From Streptomyces rapamycinicus NRRL 5491 (GTDB lineage: Bacteria > Actinomycetota > Actinomycetes > Streptomycetales > Streptomycetaceae): a stretch of DNA of 64,000 nt. Under the pieces are notes generated by a model. The model had not been told where the DNA came from, searched no databases, and worked only from the letters and a program-made list of their open reading frames with translations. How positions within the stretch are numbered: the first letter of the stretch is position 1; each line of letters starts with the position of its first letter. The stretch lies in assembly GCF_024298965.1 (NCBI RefSeq), contig NZ_CP085193.1, positions 10,850,001 through 10,914,000 on the forward strand, read 5' to 3'. The translations under genes were made by a program, and so were the position numbers. This document shows, piece by piece, positions 45,879-56,000 of this stretch.

Positions 45879-46620
45879 CTACTTCGACCGGCTGCTCGCG
45901 CGGCACGCCCCCGCCCCTGTCCCCGTACCCGGGCCCGCGGCGGGCGGCGGCGTCGGCGAAAGCCCGGTCCGGGTACGGCCGCGGCTGCCCGGCCCGTACG
46001 AGCGGATCGAGGCGCTGCGGGGGGAACCGCCACTGCCGGATGAGCCCACGCCTGTACGGATGTCCCCGCCCCCGGCAACCGACCGCTACCAGGAGGTGGT
46101 CCGGCACGACCGCGAGGTCAGGACCGACCGGCACACCGTCGTACGCGCCGAGCCCACACCGTACGAGGACGTGGCGCGGCACGCCGAACCCCCCGCCCCG
46201 GCACCGATGTTGCTCCCCAGCGCACAGATCACCGCCAGACCGCACCCGGCCGCACCCGACACCTTGGCCACCCGGCGGGGCGTCACGGCGTCCCCGGCAT
46301 CCGACACCACACCGGCCGCCGCCGGGCCCTCGCCCGGCTTGCCGTCCGCGGACGTGTGGTCCGCGGTGGCCGCCGCGCCGCTGCCGCCCCGCGCGGCCGG
46401 CCCCGCCCCGGGCCGCGAGGCCGCGCGGCTCCCCGTCGGGCGGCGCCGCGCCCGGTCCGCCCAGCGCACGGTGCACGTCCAGATCGGGCGGCTGGAGGTC
46501 ACCGCCGCCGCCCCGCCCGGCGCCGACCGCACCGCGGGCGCCCGCGCCGGAACGACGGGACGGCGCGCGCCGGCGCTGAGCCTGGAGGACTACCTGGCAC
46601 GCGGCGAGAGGAGGGACTGA
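45871..46620 (+). CDS. Pro/Ala-rich CIS-associated protein
   Basis: This 249-residue protein (MADYFDRLLARHAP...) is mostly disordered by composition, rich in Pro, Ala and Arg. Its C-terminus has two short ordered-looking segments, RTVHVQIGRLEVTA and APALSLEDYLARG. Short proteins with such a C-terminal peptide occur next to the tail genes of many CIS clusters and may help assembly or docking; the function is unknown. The ATG at 45871 overlaps the previous gene by 8 bp, and a 4-bp gap precedes the next, so it is translated as part of the operon. Confidence 0.7.
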   Translation: MADYFDRLLARHAPAPVPVPGPAAGGGVGESPVRVRPRLPGPYERIEALRGEPPLPDEPTPVRMSPPPATDRYQEVVRHDREVRTDRHTVVRAEPTPYEDVARHAEPPAPAPMLLPSAQITARPHPAAPDTLATRRGVTASPASDTTPAAAGPSPGLPSADVWSAVAAAPLPPRAAGPAPGREAARLPVGRRRARSAQRTVHVQIGRLEVTAAAPPGADRTAGARAGTTGRRAPALSLEDYLARGERRD

Positions 46621-46624
46621 CACC

Positions 46625-47560
46625 ATGAGCAACGGACTCGCCTTCGCGACCGTCACCCAGGCCCTCGCGCTGCTGATCGCGAACAATCTGCGGCCCGAGA
46701 TCGACATCGCGGTCACGGTGGACACCCGGAGGCCCCCGGCGGAGCCGCCCACCGAACCGACCATCAACATCTTCCTCTACCAGGTCACCCCGAACGCCTC
46801 GCTGCGCGCCACCGACCTGCCCACCCGCGCCTCGGACGGCACCCTGCTCAAGCGACCGGCCGCGGCCATGGACCTGCACTACCTGATCAGCGCGTACGGC
46901 GAGGAGTCCGAACTGGTCGGGCAACGCCTGATCGGCACCGTGGTACGCATCCTGCACGAGATCCCGACGCTGCCGAAGGACGTGATCGAGGAGGCCGCCC
47001 GGCGCTCTTACCTGACGGGCAGCGACCTGGCCGATGCGATGCAGCGGGTGCGCTTCACCCCGACACAGATGGACGTGGACGAGACCTCAAAGCTCTGGGG
47101 GATGCTCTACCAGACCCCGTATGTGCTGTCGGTCTGCTACCAGGGCTCGTTGGTCCTGATCGAGGGGCGCGAGCGCCCGGTCCCGGCGAAGCCGGTGGAA
47201 CGGCCCACGGTGCGGGTGCTGCCCTTCGGCGCACCGGGAGCACCGGAGCCACCCACCCTGCCGGGTGCGGAGCGACCCGAGGAACCCGCCGGGACGGAGG
47301 CGTCGACGGAGGCGTCGGCGCAGGCCGAGGCCCCGTCGCCCCCGCAGCCCGCCAAGAAGCGCCCCGCCGCCGCGAAGACGGCCGCGGCCAAGACCGCCAA
47401 AGCCGCCAAAGCCGCCAAGACCGCCAAGGCGGCCGCCACCAAATCGGCCGCGGCCAAGACCACGAAGTCCGCCGCCGCCAAGACCGCCGCCTCGCCCGCC
47501 CGTACACGCAAGTCCACGCCCCGGCGCCGCGGCGGCCGGTCCGAGGACACGGAGAGCTGA
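46625..47560 (+). CDS. DUF4255 tail-terminator protein (Cis16-like) with histone-H1-like tail
   Basis: This 311-residue protein has a DUF4255 domain in its first ~200 residues (ALLIANNLRPEIDIAVTVDT, INIFLYQVTPNASLRA, AAAMDLHYLISAYGEESE, LYQTPYVLSVCYQGSL). Relatives cap the tail end opposite the baseplate. The C-terminal third is unusual: after a Pro/Glu linker, residues 242-305 are almost only Lys, Ala and Thr (for example KTAKAAKAAKTAKAAATKSA), ending in Arg-rich TRKSTPRRRGGR. This resembles histone H1 and actinobacterial HU/HupS tails, so DNA or membrane contact is possible. The following ATPase starts 9 bases later. Confidence 0.88.
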   Translation: MSNGLAFATVTQALALLIANNLRPEIDIAVTVDTRRPPAEPPTEPTINIFLYQVTPNASLRATDLPTRASDGTLLKRPAAAMDLHYLISAYGEESELVGQRLIGTVVRILHEIPTLPKDVIEEAARRSYLTGSDLADAMQRVRFTPTQMDVDETSKLWGMLYQTPYVLSVCYQGSLVLIEGRERPVPAKPVERPTVRVLPFGAPGAPEPPTLPGAERPEEPAGTEASTEASAQAEAPSPPQPAKKRPAAAKTAAAKTAKAAKAAKTAKAAATKSAAAKTTKSAAAKTAASPARTRKSTPRRRGGRSEDTES

Positions 47561-47568
47561 GGCACACG

Positions 47569-49701
47569 GTGGGGGAGAAGGGGGCGGACGACACCATGGG
47601 CACGAGAGACGGCCGCGCATCGGCGGCCGACGAGGCCAGTGCGAGCGCGGACGCCATCGCGGCCGAGGACGGGCAGGCCCTGGCCGCCGCGGTCCAGGCC
47701 GTACTGGCCCGCATCGACGCCCACGCCCGCCGCGCCACCGCCAACGGCTCCCGGCCCGGCGCCTCCGCACCCCGCGATACCGCCACCGTCGACGCGCCCA
47801 GCGCCCCCGCCACCGATGCCCAACCGCCCCCCACGCAAGACCACGGGCAACACCACACCACCGCACACGCGCACCCCGCCCCGAAGGAGATCCCCGGCCC
47901 CGCCACGCTCGACGCGCTTGTGGCCTGTTTCGGCCTCAGCGCCTTCGAGCGCCAGCTCGTTCTGCTGGCGGCGGCCGCCGAGCTGGACCCCACCGCCGCC
48001 GCGCGGTGCGCCGCCGCCAGCGGCGATCCGGCCCGCGCGTACCCCACCTTCTCGCTCGCCCTCGCCGCGCTCGACGAGCCGCACTGGAGCGCGCTCACCC
48101 CCGTGTCGCCGCTCCGCCGCTGGCGGCTCATGGACCTCGACGACGAGACCCGGCTCACCACTTCACGCCTCCGCATCGACGAGCGCATCCTGCACTTCCT
48201 GGCCGGATCGCCCTACCTCGACGCCCGGCTGCACGGACTGCTGCGCCGCGCCCAGCCCCCGCGGACCCTGCCCCCCTCGTACGACCGGGCCGCGGACCAG
48301 GTGGCCGCGGGCTGGAACGAGTCCCGTCCGGAGGCCCCGCTGCGCGTGGAACTCGTCGGCGGAGACCTGACCACCCGTACCGACATCGCCGCCGCGGCCG
48401 CCCACCGCACGGGACTCGCGCTGTACGTCATGGCCTCGGACGACGTCCCCACCGACGCGGCCGAACGCGACCGCCTCGCCCGGCTCTGGCAGCGCGAGGC
48501 CGTGCTGCTGCCCGCGGCGCTCCTGCTGGAGGCCGGTGAGACGGACCGGGAGCAGACCGCCGCCACGGACGCGTTCATCGATGCCGCCGCCGTACCCCTC
48601 GTCGTCTCCAGCGAGGACCCGCGCCGGACCGGCCGCCCTCGTGGCGAGCGGGTCGCCGTGCCCGGGCTGGACGACAGCGAACAACTCGCCCTCTGGGCGG
48701 AGGCCTTCGCCGACATCCCGCGGATCGAGGAGGCCCATCTGCGGTCGCTGGTCGCCCAGTTCCAGCTGCCGCCGCACATCATCCGCTCCGCGGCCGCCGC
48801 CGTACGCCGTGACCTCCCCGACGCCGACATGGACGCGCTGGACCCCACCGAACTCGCCTGGCGCGCCGGGCTCATCGAGGCCCGCATCGGCCTGGACGAG
48901 CTGGGCCGCCGGATCGAACCCGAGGCCGCCTGGGACGACCTGGTGCTCGCCGACCACCAGGCGCGGATCCTGCGCGAGGTCGTCGCCCACGTACGGCAGC
49001 GCGCCACCGTCCACCAGGAGTGGGGCTTCGCCGCGACACTCCGCCGCGGCCTGGGCGTCACCGCCCTCTTCGCGGGCGGCTCCGGCACCGGCAAGACCCT
49101 CGCCGCCGAGGTGATGGCCAAGGAGCTGGGCCTGGACCTCTTCATCATCGACCTCTCCCAGGTGGTCAGCAAATACATCGGCGAGACCGAGAAGAACCTG
49201 CGCAAGGTCTTCGACGCCGCCGAGCGCGGTGGCGCACTGCTGCTCTTCGACGAGGCCGACGCGCTGTTCGGCAAGCGCAGTGAGGTCAAGGACAGCCACG
49301 ACCGGTACGCCAACCTGGAGGTCAGCTATCTGCTGATGCGCATGGAGGCGTACCGGGGCCTGGCCATCCTCACCACCAACATGAAGAAGGCCCTCGACCC
49401 GGCCTTCATGCGCCGGATCCGCTTCGTCGTGGACTTCCCCTTCCCCGGCGAGAGCGAGCGCGCCGAGATCTGGCGCCGGGTGCTCCCCGCCCGGGCGCCG
49501 ACGAAGGACATCGACCCCGAACGCCTCGCCCAACTCACCGTGGCAGGCGGCTCGATCCGCAACATCGCGCTCTCCGGGGCCTTCCTCGCCGCCGAGGAGG
49601 GCGACCGACTCCAGATGCGTCACATGCTGGCGGCGGCGCGCACCGAGTACCAGAAGCTGGACCGTTCGCTCACACCCTCGGAGGTCACCGGATGGGTCTG
49701 A
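47569..49701 (+). CDS. AAA+ ATPase of the CIS (Cis15-like)
   Basis: This 710-residue protein has a divergent N-terminal AAA region and an intact C-terminal AAA+ module. Walker A is GGSGTGKTL (about residue 503), Walker B LLLFDEADALFGKRS (D561, E562), and arginine-finger candidates are in RRIRFVVDFPFPG. Enzymes of this class are present in nearly all eCIS clusters and are thought to help assemble or remodel the particle or load cargo. GTG 47569 is used because GAGG lies upstream; the ATG at 47596 is possible. The end overlaps the next gene by 10 bp. Confidence 0.93.
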   Translation: MGEKGADDTMGTRDGRASAADEASASADAIAAEDGQALAAAVQAVLARIDAHARRATANGSRPGASAPRDTATVDAPSAPATDAQPPPTQDHGQHHTTAHAHPAPKEIPGPATLDALVACFGLSAFERQLVLLAAAAELDPTAAARCAAASGDPARAYPTFSLALAALDEPHWSALTPVSPLRRWRLMDLDDETRLTTSRLRIDERILHFLAGSPYLDARLHGLLRRAQPPRTLPPSYDRAADQVAAGWNESRPEAPLRVELVGGDLTTRTDIAAAAAHRTGLALYVMASDDVPTDAAERDRLARLWQREAVLLPAALLLEAGETDREQTAATDAFIDAAAVPLVVSSEDPRRTGRPRGERVAVPGLDDSEQLALWAEAFADIPRIEEAHLRSLVAQFQLPPHIIRSAAAAVRRDLPDADMDALDPTELAWRAGLIEARIGLDELGRRIEPEAAWDDLVLADHQARILREVVAHVRQRATVHQEWGFAATLRRGLGVTALFAGGSGTGKTLAAEVMAKELGLDLFIIDLSQVVSKYIGETEKNLRKVFDAAERGGALLLFDEADALFGKRSEVKDSHDRYANLEVSYLLMRMEAYRGLAILTTNMKKALDPAFMRRIRFVVDFPFPGESERAEIWRRVLPARAPTKDIDPERLAQLTVAGGSIRNIALSGAFLAAEEGDRLQMRHMLAAARTEYQKLDRSLTPSEVTGWV

Positions 49702-50057
49702 ACGAACGGATGGGCCTGAACGGCCCGACGAGCCCGAGCGACGGGATGGGTCCGAGCGACCGGATGGCTCCGAGCGAGCAGCCGAGCGCCATCCACGTCG
49801 ACATCGGCGAACTGGCGCTGTCCGGCTTCGGCGCCGGGCTCGACCCGGAGCGGGTCTCGGCGGCGTTCCAGGCCGAGCTGGCCCGGCTGGTGCGGGAGCG
49901 CGGCGTACCGCTGGCGGCGACCGGGGAGGGCGCGGCCATCGAGGCCCTGTCCGGCCTGCCCCCGCTGCCCGCCACCACCTCCCCGGCCCGGCTGGGCGAG
50001 GCCCTGGCCCGGGCCGTGCACGCGGGCCTGTCCGGAAGGGGGCGGGAGGGCACATGA
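49692..50057 (+). CDS. small CIS-associated protein with repetitive N-terminus
   Basis: This 121-residue protein begins with near-repeats of MGLN/MGPSDR-type units (MGLNERMGLNGP, DGMGPSDRMAPS), then a compact domain (IHVDIGELALSGFGAGLDPE, VSAAFQAELARLVRERG, RLGEALARAVHAGL). The position between the AAA+ ATPase and the DUF4157 effector, and the overlaps on both sides (10 and 4 bp), suggest it works with one of them, for example as an adaptor or chaperone. I recognise no family. The core has normal coding bias. Confidence 0.6.
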   Translation: MGLNERMGLNGPTSPSDGMGPSDRMAPSEQPSAIHVDIGELALSGFGAGLDPERVSAAFQAELARLVRERGVPLAATGEGAAIEALSGLPPLPATTSPARLGEALARAVHAGLSGRGREGT

Positions 50058-53000
50058 GCAACACACCGTCCACCACCCAGGACGACCGCGCGTCCCAGTC
50101 CGCCAAGCGCCGCAAGCGCAAGGAGCGGACCGGCAAGGCCCGTACGCCCGAACCCAAGGACATCGTCAGCGGCGCCGGACAGCCCCTCGATCCGAGCGTC
50201 CGGCGCGACCTCGAAGAGCAACTCGGCCACGACCTCGGCCAGGTCCGCCTGCACACCGACCGCGACGCGGGCCACCTCACCGAACTGCTGGGCGCGGACG
50301 CGGTGGCGGTCGGACAGGACATCTTCTTCCGCGAGAACGCCTATCGCCCCGGCACGGCGGAGGGACGCCGCCTCCTCGCCCATGAACTGCTCCACACCGT
50401 CCAGAACCCCCACGGCCTCGGCACCCTGCGCGCGGGCCGCGACCTGGGCGCGGTGAGCCTGCCCCAGGACGCGATGGAGCGCGCGGCGGAGGGCACGGCG
50501 CGGGAGCTGGCACGCGGCGGGCAGCCGGACACCGAGACGGAGCCGCAGCCGTCCGCGACCCCGGGCTGGCTCCGCTACGCCACGGTCGACGCCGACCGCA
50601 ACCGCATGGAGAAGCTCGACCCGGCGACCCTGGTCGACCGCCTCGCCAACAGCGTCGTCCGCTCCCTGCGCGGCGACCCCGAGGACCGCTCCAAGCGCAC
50701 CCGTATGCAATTGGCGCGGATGCCGGACGAGGTGCAGGACGCCGTCCTCGACCGGCTGGAGGCCAGGCTCCTCAGCTCGGAGCACGAGCGGGTGCTCGAC
50801 TTCGTCGACGAGATCGAGGCGGACGACAACCTGGAGCGGGAGTCGCCGGCCGCCCCGGACGTCGAGCCGGACCCGGTCGAGGACTTGCTGTTCGAGCGCG
50901 AGACGCGGCGGCGGAGGGCGGAGGAGCGCCGCGAGGAGGAGCAGCGCCCGGCGGCCGCACCGGGTCCGGAGAAGGACGAGCCCGCGGGTGAGGACGCGCC
51001 GGGCAGTACGCCGCGGAACGGCGGGGGCGCGGCCGAGAAGGAGGGCCGGGGCGGGAGCCAGGAGCAGCGGCCGGGCGCCGACGCGGGACAACGCGAGGGC
51101 GGAAGCCCTTCGTCGGGTGGGAAGTCCGGCGGTTCGGCCTCGGCGGCCGCCCAGTCCGGGGGCGGGCAGCAGGGCGGCGAGAAGAAGGCCGAAGGCTCCG
51201 AGCAGGGCAAGGAAGGCAAGGAGGGGGAGGGGAAGGAAGGGCAGGAGCAGCAGGGCGTCGCGACGCCGAGCAAGGAGGAGTCGGCGGCCAAGAACCGCCC
51301 GGGCGCGGTCGATTCGCTGGTGGCGGGTCAGCAGCTGAAGCAGCAGGACAAGCGTGGAACGGACAAGCCCACCGGTTCGCCGACGGTGTCCGGCAAGGAC
51401 ACCCAGTCGCCCGGCGCGTTCTCCACGCTCGAAGGCGTACGCGCCCAGGATCTCGACGGTCCGGAGGAGCGGGCCGAGGAGGATCCGTTCGGTTCCGGCA
51501 GCGAGTCGGAGGTCGAGGTCGGGGGCGCGGAGGAGAGCGCCTGGGACACCAAGCTACAGCCGGAGGACTTCCTGCCGCAGCAGGACCTCGACGTGTCCGG
51601 CGTACCGACCGCGGACACGCTCGACCCCGCCTCGTCCGCCGACGCCCCCGTCCCGTCCTTCCCCGCCCCTCCGCCGACCAAGGCCGACAAGGTGCAGGCC
51701 GAGCGGGACGCGGAGGACGCCGAGGACGAGGCGGAGGACGCCGAACCCGCGGAGGACGCCGCCGACGTCGAGCCGTCGGTTGAGGCGGACGAAGGCGCGG
51801 CGGCGACAGGCGACGGGCTCGGCGGCCTCGCCCTGGAGCAGGCCGCCGAGAGCCGACCGGGACCGGCCGCGACACGCGACCCGAAGAGCGGCGCCGACCC
51901 CAAGGACGGGCCCGTCGTCGCGCAGACGACGGTGCAGGAGGCCGCGGGCAGGTCCGAGGACGGCAGCGAAGCCACGGAACAGGCCGCGAAGGAGGAGAAG
52001 GGCACACCTGCGGCGGGTGACGCGCCGGGCGGCGCGCAGGAGAAGGCGTCCCAGCAGGCGGTGGGCGGTCAGGCGGCGCAGGAGCCCGGGGCCAGGGCGG
52101 AGCAGAAGAAGGCGGACGCGGAGCCGGCGGCGGCCCAGAGCGAACCCACGGCGGACGCCAAGTCCCCCTCACCCGCGCGGGATACCCAGGTCACGGGCGG
52201 ATCCAACGCGGATACGCCCGGCGGGGCGAGCAGCGGGGCGCAGAGCGAGCAGGGCGCGCCGGCGGAGCGTACGGAGACCCCGGCGGCGGAACCGGCGCCG
52301 TCCGCGCCGGAACCGAAGAAGTCCGCCGAGCCCGAGCGGACCGCCCAGCCCGCGGCCGCGGCCGCGTCCGCGAAGGAGACACCGGCGCCCAAGGCCGCAT
52401 CGGGCGCGAAGGCCGCGGCGCCCAAGTCGGCACCGTCCGCCAAGACATCAGGCGGCGGTGGTGGCGGCTCCCGAGCCGGTGGCGGGGGAGGCGGTGGTGG
52501 CGGCAAGGCATCCGCCCCGGCCAAGAGCAAGAAGAAGGACTCCGGACCGGCCCCGAACCTCTCCCAAGTGTCCCCGGAAGCGGGCCTGTCCACCGCCTCG
52601 AAGCTCAAGCCCCATGTGGCGCTGCAGGCCATGACGGGCGTGAGCGGCTCCGTCAATCGCACCGTCGGCGACGAACACAAGGCGCTCGCCGCCGCCCCGC
52701 CCTCGATGCAGCGCCCGGCGGGTGCCCCGCAGACTCTCCAGGGCAAGCCGAAGACCGACGCCCCGGCCCAGTACTCGCAGGATCCGGCCCAGAAGTCCGA
52801 GGCGCCGGAGAAGGAGGACGCCAGGGTCGAGGGCGCCAAGGAGCCCGAGGGCCAGATCGAGGCGGAGAAGGCCGAGGAGCCCGGCGGCTGGGACACCTTC
52901 AAGATGGCCCTGGGCTTCATCGGGGGCAAGATCGTGAACGGGGTCGCGAGTCTCTTCGGCGCCGACAAGCCCGTAGTGGACCCGCAGGCGCTGGCCGCGA

Positions 53001-56000
53001 AGTTCGCCGGGCTGCCGACCAAGGACGAAGCGCTCAAGCAGGCCCAGGCGGGCAACGCGCCGGGCGTGCAGATGCAGGGGTCCGCCGACCAGACGGCCGG
53101 TGAGCAGGGCTCGGCCGTCGACACCAAGGGCCAGGAAACCGTCGCGACGGGCCGCGACGACGCGGGCCGGGGGATGGGCGAGGATCAGGTCTACCCCAAC
53201 GCTCCCAAGGAGCAGATGTCCGCCAAGGTCCCCGGGCAGCAGGGCGGCGCGGGCGGCGGTGCGCCCGGGGGCGGCGCGACGACGGGGGCCGTGCCTCCCG
53301 AGGCCGCGTCGGAAGTGGCCGAGCACGAACGCGGACCGCAGTTCCAGGCGGCGTTCACCGACGGCCACAAGAGCATGTCCGAGGGGCGGCAGACCAAGGA
53401 CCGCGACTTCCGGGACGGTCAGCAGCAGCACAAGCGGCAGGTCGACGCAGAGGTCACGGCCAATACGAAGAGCCAGGCGAGCGAGCGCGAAAAGGCGATG
53501 ACGGAGGTCACCGCCAAGCGTCAGGACTGGCGTACGGAGCAGGACAAGGAGCTTCGGTCACTCGGCGACAAGAAGACCGACCGCCACGAGAAGATCCGCA
53601 AGGACGTCAAGGACAAGGAAGAGCAGACCGACAAGGACGTCGACAAGGAGAAGGACGACAGCGACAAGAAGATCCAGGACAAGGGCGACCAGGCCGAACA
53701 CGATGCCGAGAAGAAGCGCGACGACAGCGTCGAGGAATCGGGCAACTGGGTCAGCAGGGCCTTTGACTGGATCAAGGACAAGGTCATCGAGATCAAGAAC
53801 GCGATCGTCCGCGTCATCAGGGAGGCGCGGGACGCGGTCGTCGGGTTCATCAAGAACTTCAAGGAGACCGTCGAGCGCTGGATCAACGACGCCCGTAAGG
53901 CGATCGTCGACGCGATCAAGAACTTCATCAATGACCTGATCGAGTTCGCCAAGGCGATGGTGCGGGCCGTCATCGACCTGGCCAAACGCATCCGGAACTT
54001 CATCACGGGCCTGATCAACGCCGCGATCGCCCTCGTCAACAAGCTCGCCACGATGCTCAAGCAGGCCATCACCGACCTGCTGAACGCCCTCGGCAAGCTG
54101 CTGAGCAGCATCCTTGACGTCCTGAAGAAGATGCTGCTGGACGTCGTCAAGGCCGTCGTGGACGCGGTCAAGCAGGTCCTGGACTTCGCCTCCAAACTGC
54201 TGGGCGCGCTCGGCGACTTCATGCTCATCGCGGTGGACTTCCTCTCCGACCCCGGCGGCTGGCTGAGCGGAGCGAAGAACTCGGCGGTGGACGGTGCGAA
54301 GAACCACCTCTTCCGCGAGGTGAAGTCGGCCGTCAAGGAGTGGTTCCAGTCCAAGATCCAGGAGATTATCGGCGTCCCCAAGGCCATCCTGGACAAGCTG
54401 TTCAAGGGCGGCTTCACGCTGGAGCAGATCGTCAAGGAGACGTGGGACGCGATCGTCCCCCAACTCCCCTTCATCATCGGCGAGATCGTCATCACGAAGG
54501 TCATCGCCAAGCTGATCCCGGGAGCGGGCTGGGTGATGGCCGTCATCGACGCCATCCGCACGGCCATCGGCGCGCTCGGCGCGATCCTGCGCGCGATGGG
54601 CGCGGTCCTCGACTGGCTGAAGCTCGTCCGCATGGGCGGCGCGGGCCTCCTCTTCGCGAAGGCCGTCGCGGCGGGCATCGTGGCACTCCTCGAACTGGCC
54701 TACCAGGCGCTGCTGTCGGGGATCGGCAAGTACGTGGCGAAGGTGGGCCGGCGCTTCAAGGCCATCGCGGCGAAGCTGGGCCAGGGCAAGGGTGGCAAGG
54801 GCGGCGCGGGCGGGAAGAGCGGCGCGGACGGGGAGGGTTCGGACGGCCGGGGCGGCAAGCCGGGCACTGAAGAGAAACCGCAGGAGCCGACCGCCGCACC
54901 GAAAACAACGACGCGCCCGACGCCAACCACCTCGAAGCCGAAGCCGGGCGCCGAACCGACGCCCAAGAAACCCACAACGCAGCCGCAGACCAAACCAACG
55001 AAGGCGGACACCCCCGGCAGGCCCAAGCCCGGCCCCGCCGACACCAAGCGGCCCACCGGCGCCAACGACAAGAACGGCCGCCCGAAGACCGAGGAAGACG
55101 AAAGGCCCGACACCCGCCCAACCCCAACGCCCAAGCCCAAGCCCAAGCCGGAACCCCCGGCGAAGCCCAAGCCCGAGCCGCAGCCCAAGCCCAGCCCGAA
55201 GGACGGCAAAACCCCGGGCACCCCCAAGGACGACAAGGGCCCCGAGAACAGGCCGAAGAACGACGACAAGCCCTCAACCAAGGACCCCAAGGACCAGGAC
55301 CCCACCAAGCCCAAGCCCGACAGGGACGACCCGAAGAAGCCCAAGCCCGACAAGGACGGCGACAAGCCAGGCCCCCGAAAGCCCAAGCCCGACAAGGACG
55401 GCCCCGGCAGGCGCCCGAACAAGAAGGGCCCCGACAAGCGCAAGCCTCACCCCGACAAGAGCGGTCCCGGCCGACCGAAGACCAAGTCGCAGAAGGAACG
55501 GCGGAAGAAGGACGAGAAGTCCAAGGAGTCGAAGGACGCTCGACTACGCAAGATCGTCGCACGGATCCGGCCCAAGCTGAATTCCATGCTCGACAAGGGA
55601 ACGCCCCGCCCCGTGATGCGTGCGGCGATCGCAGGCATGCGGCTCTGGTACCGGCTCACCGGGCTGTCGATCCAGGGCGGCGAATCCTTCGGCATCGAAG
55701 CCTGGCTGAACCCCCGGGACCTTTTCCTTAAGGGTCTGAAAGTCACCATCCCGCAAGGCGAAGTTCTGGCCTTCGCTCGAAAATTGGCACTGGACCTTGA
55801 AAGCGATCCGGAAATCGTTGCCGCAAGGAACAAGAACCTTGAGTCCCGAGATGCGAAGGGGAGGTCACCGCGGAAACGCGAGAAAGGGCCCACCCCACTT
55901 CCTGTGCGAACCGGTGCCGCACGGCAACATGGTCCGCTCGCCCCTGGTAAGAAAGAATTTTGGGAGACCCCGAACGGCGTTGTGACAAGGACCCAAAAAG

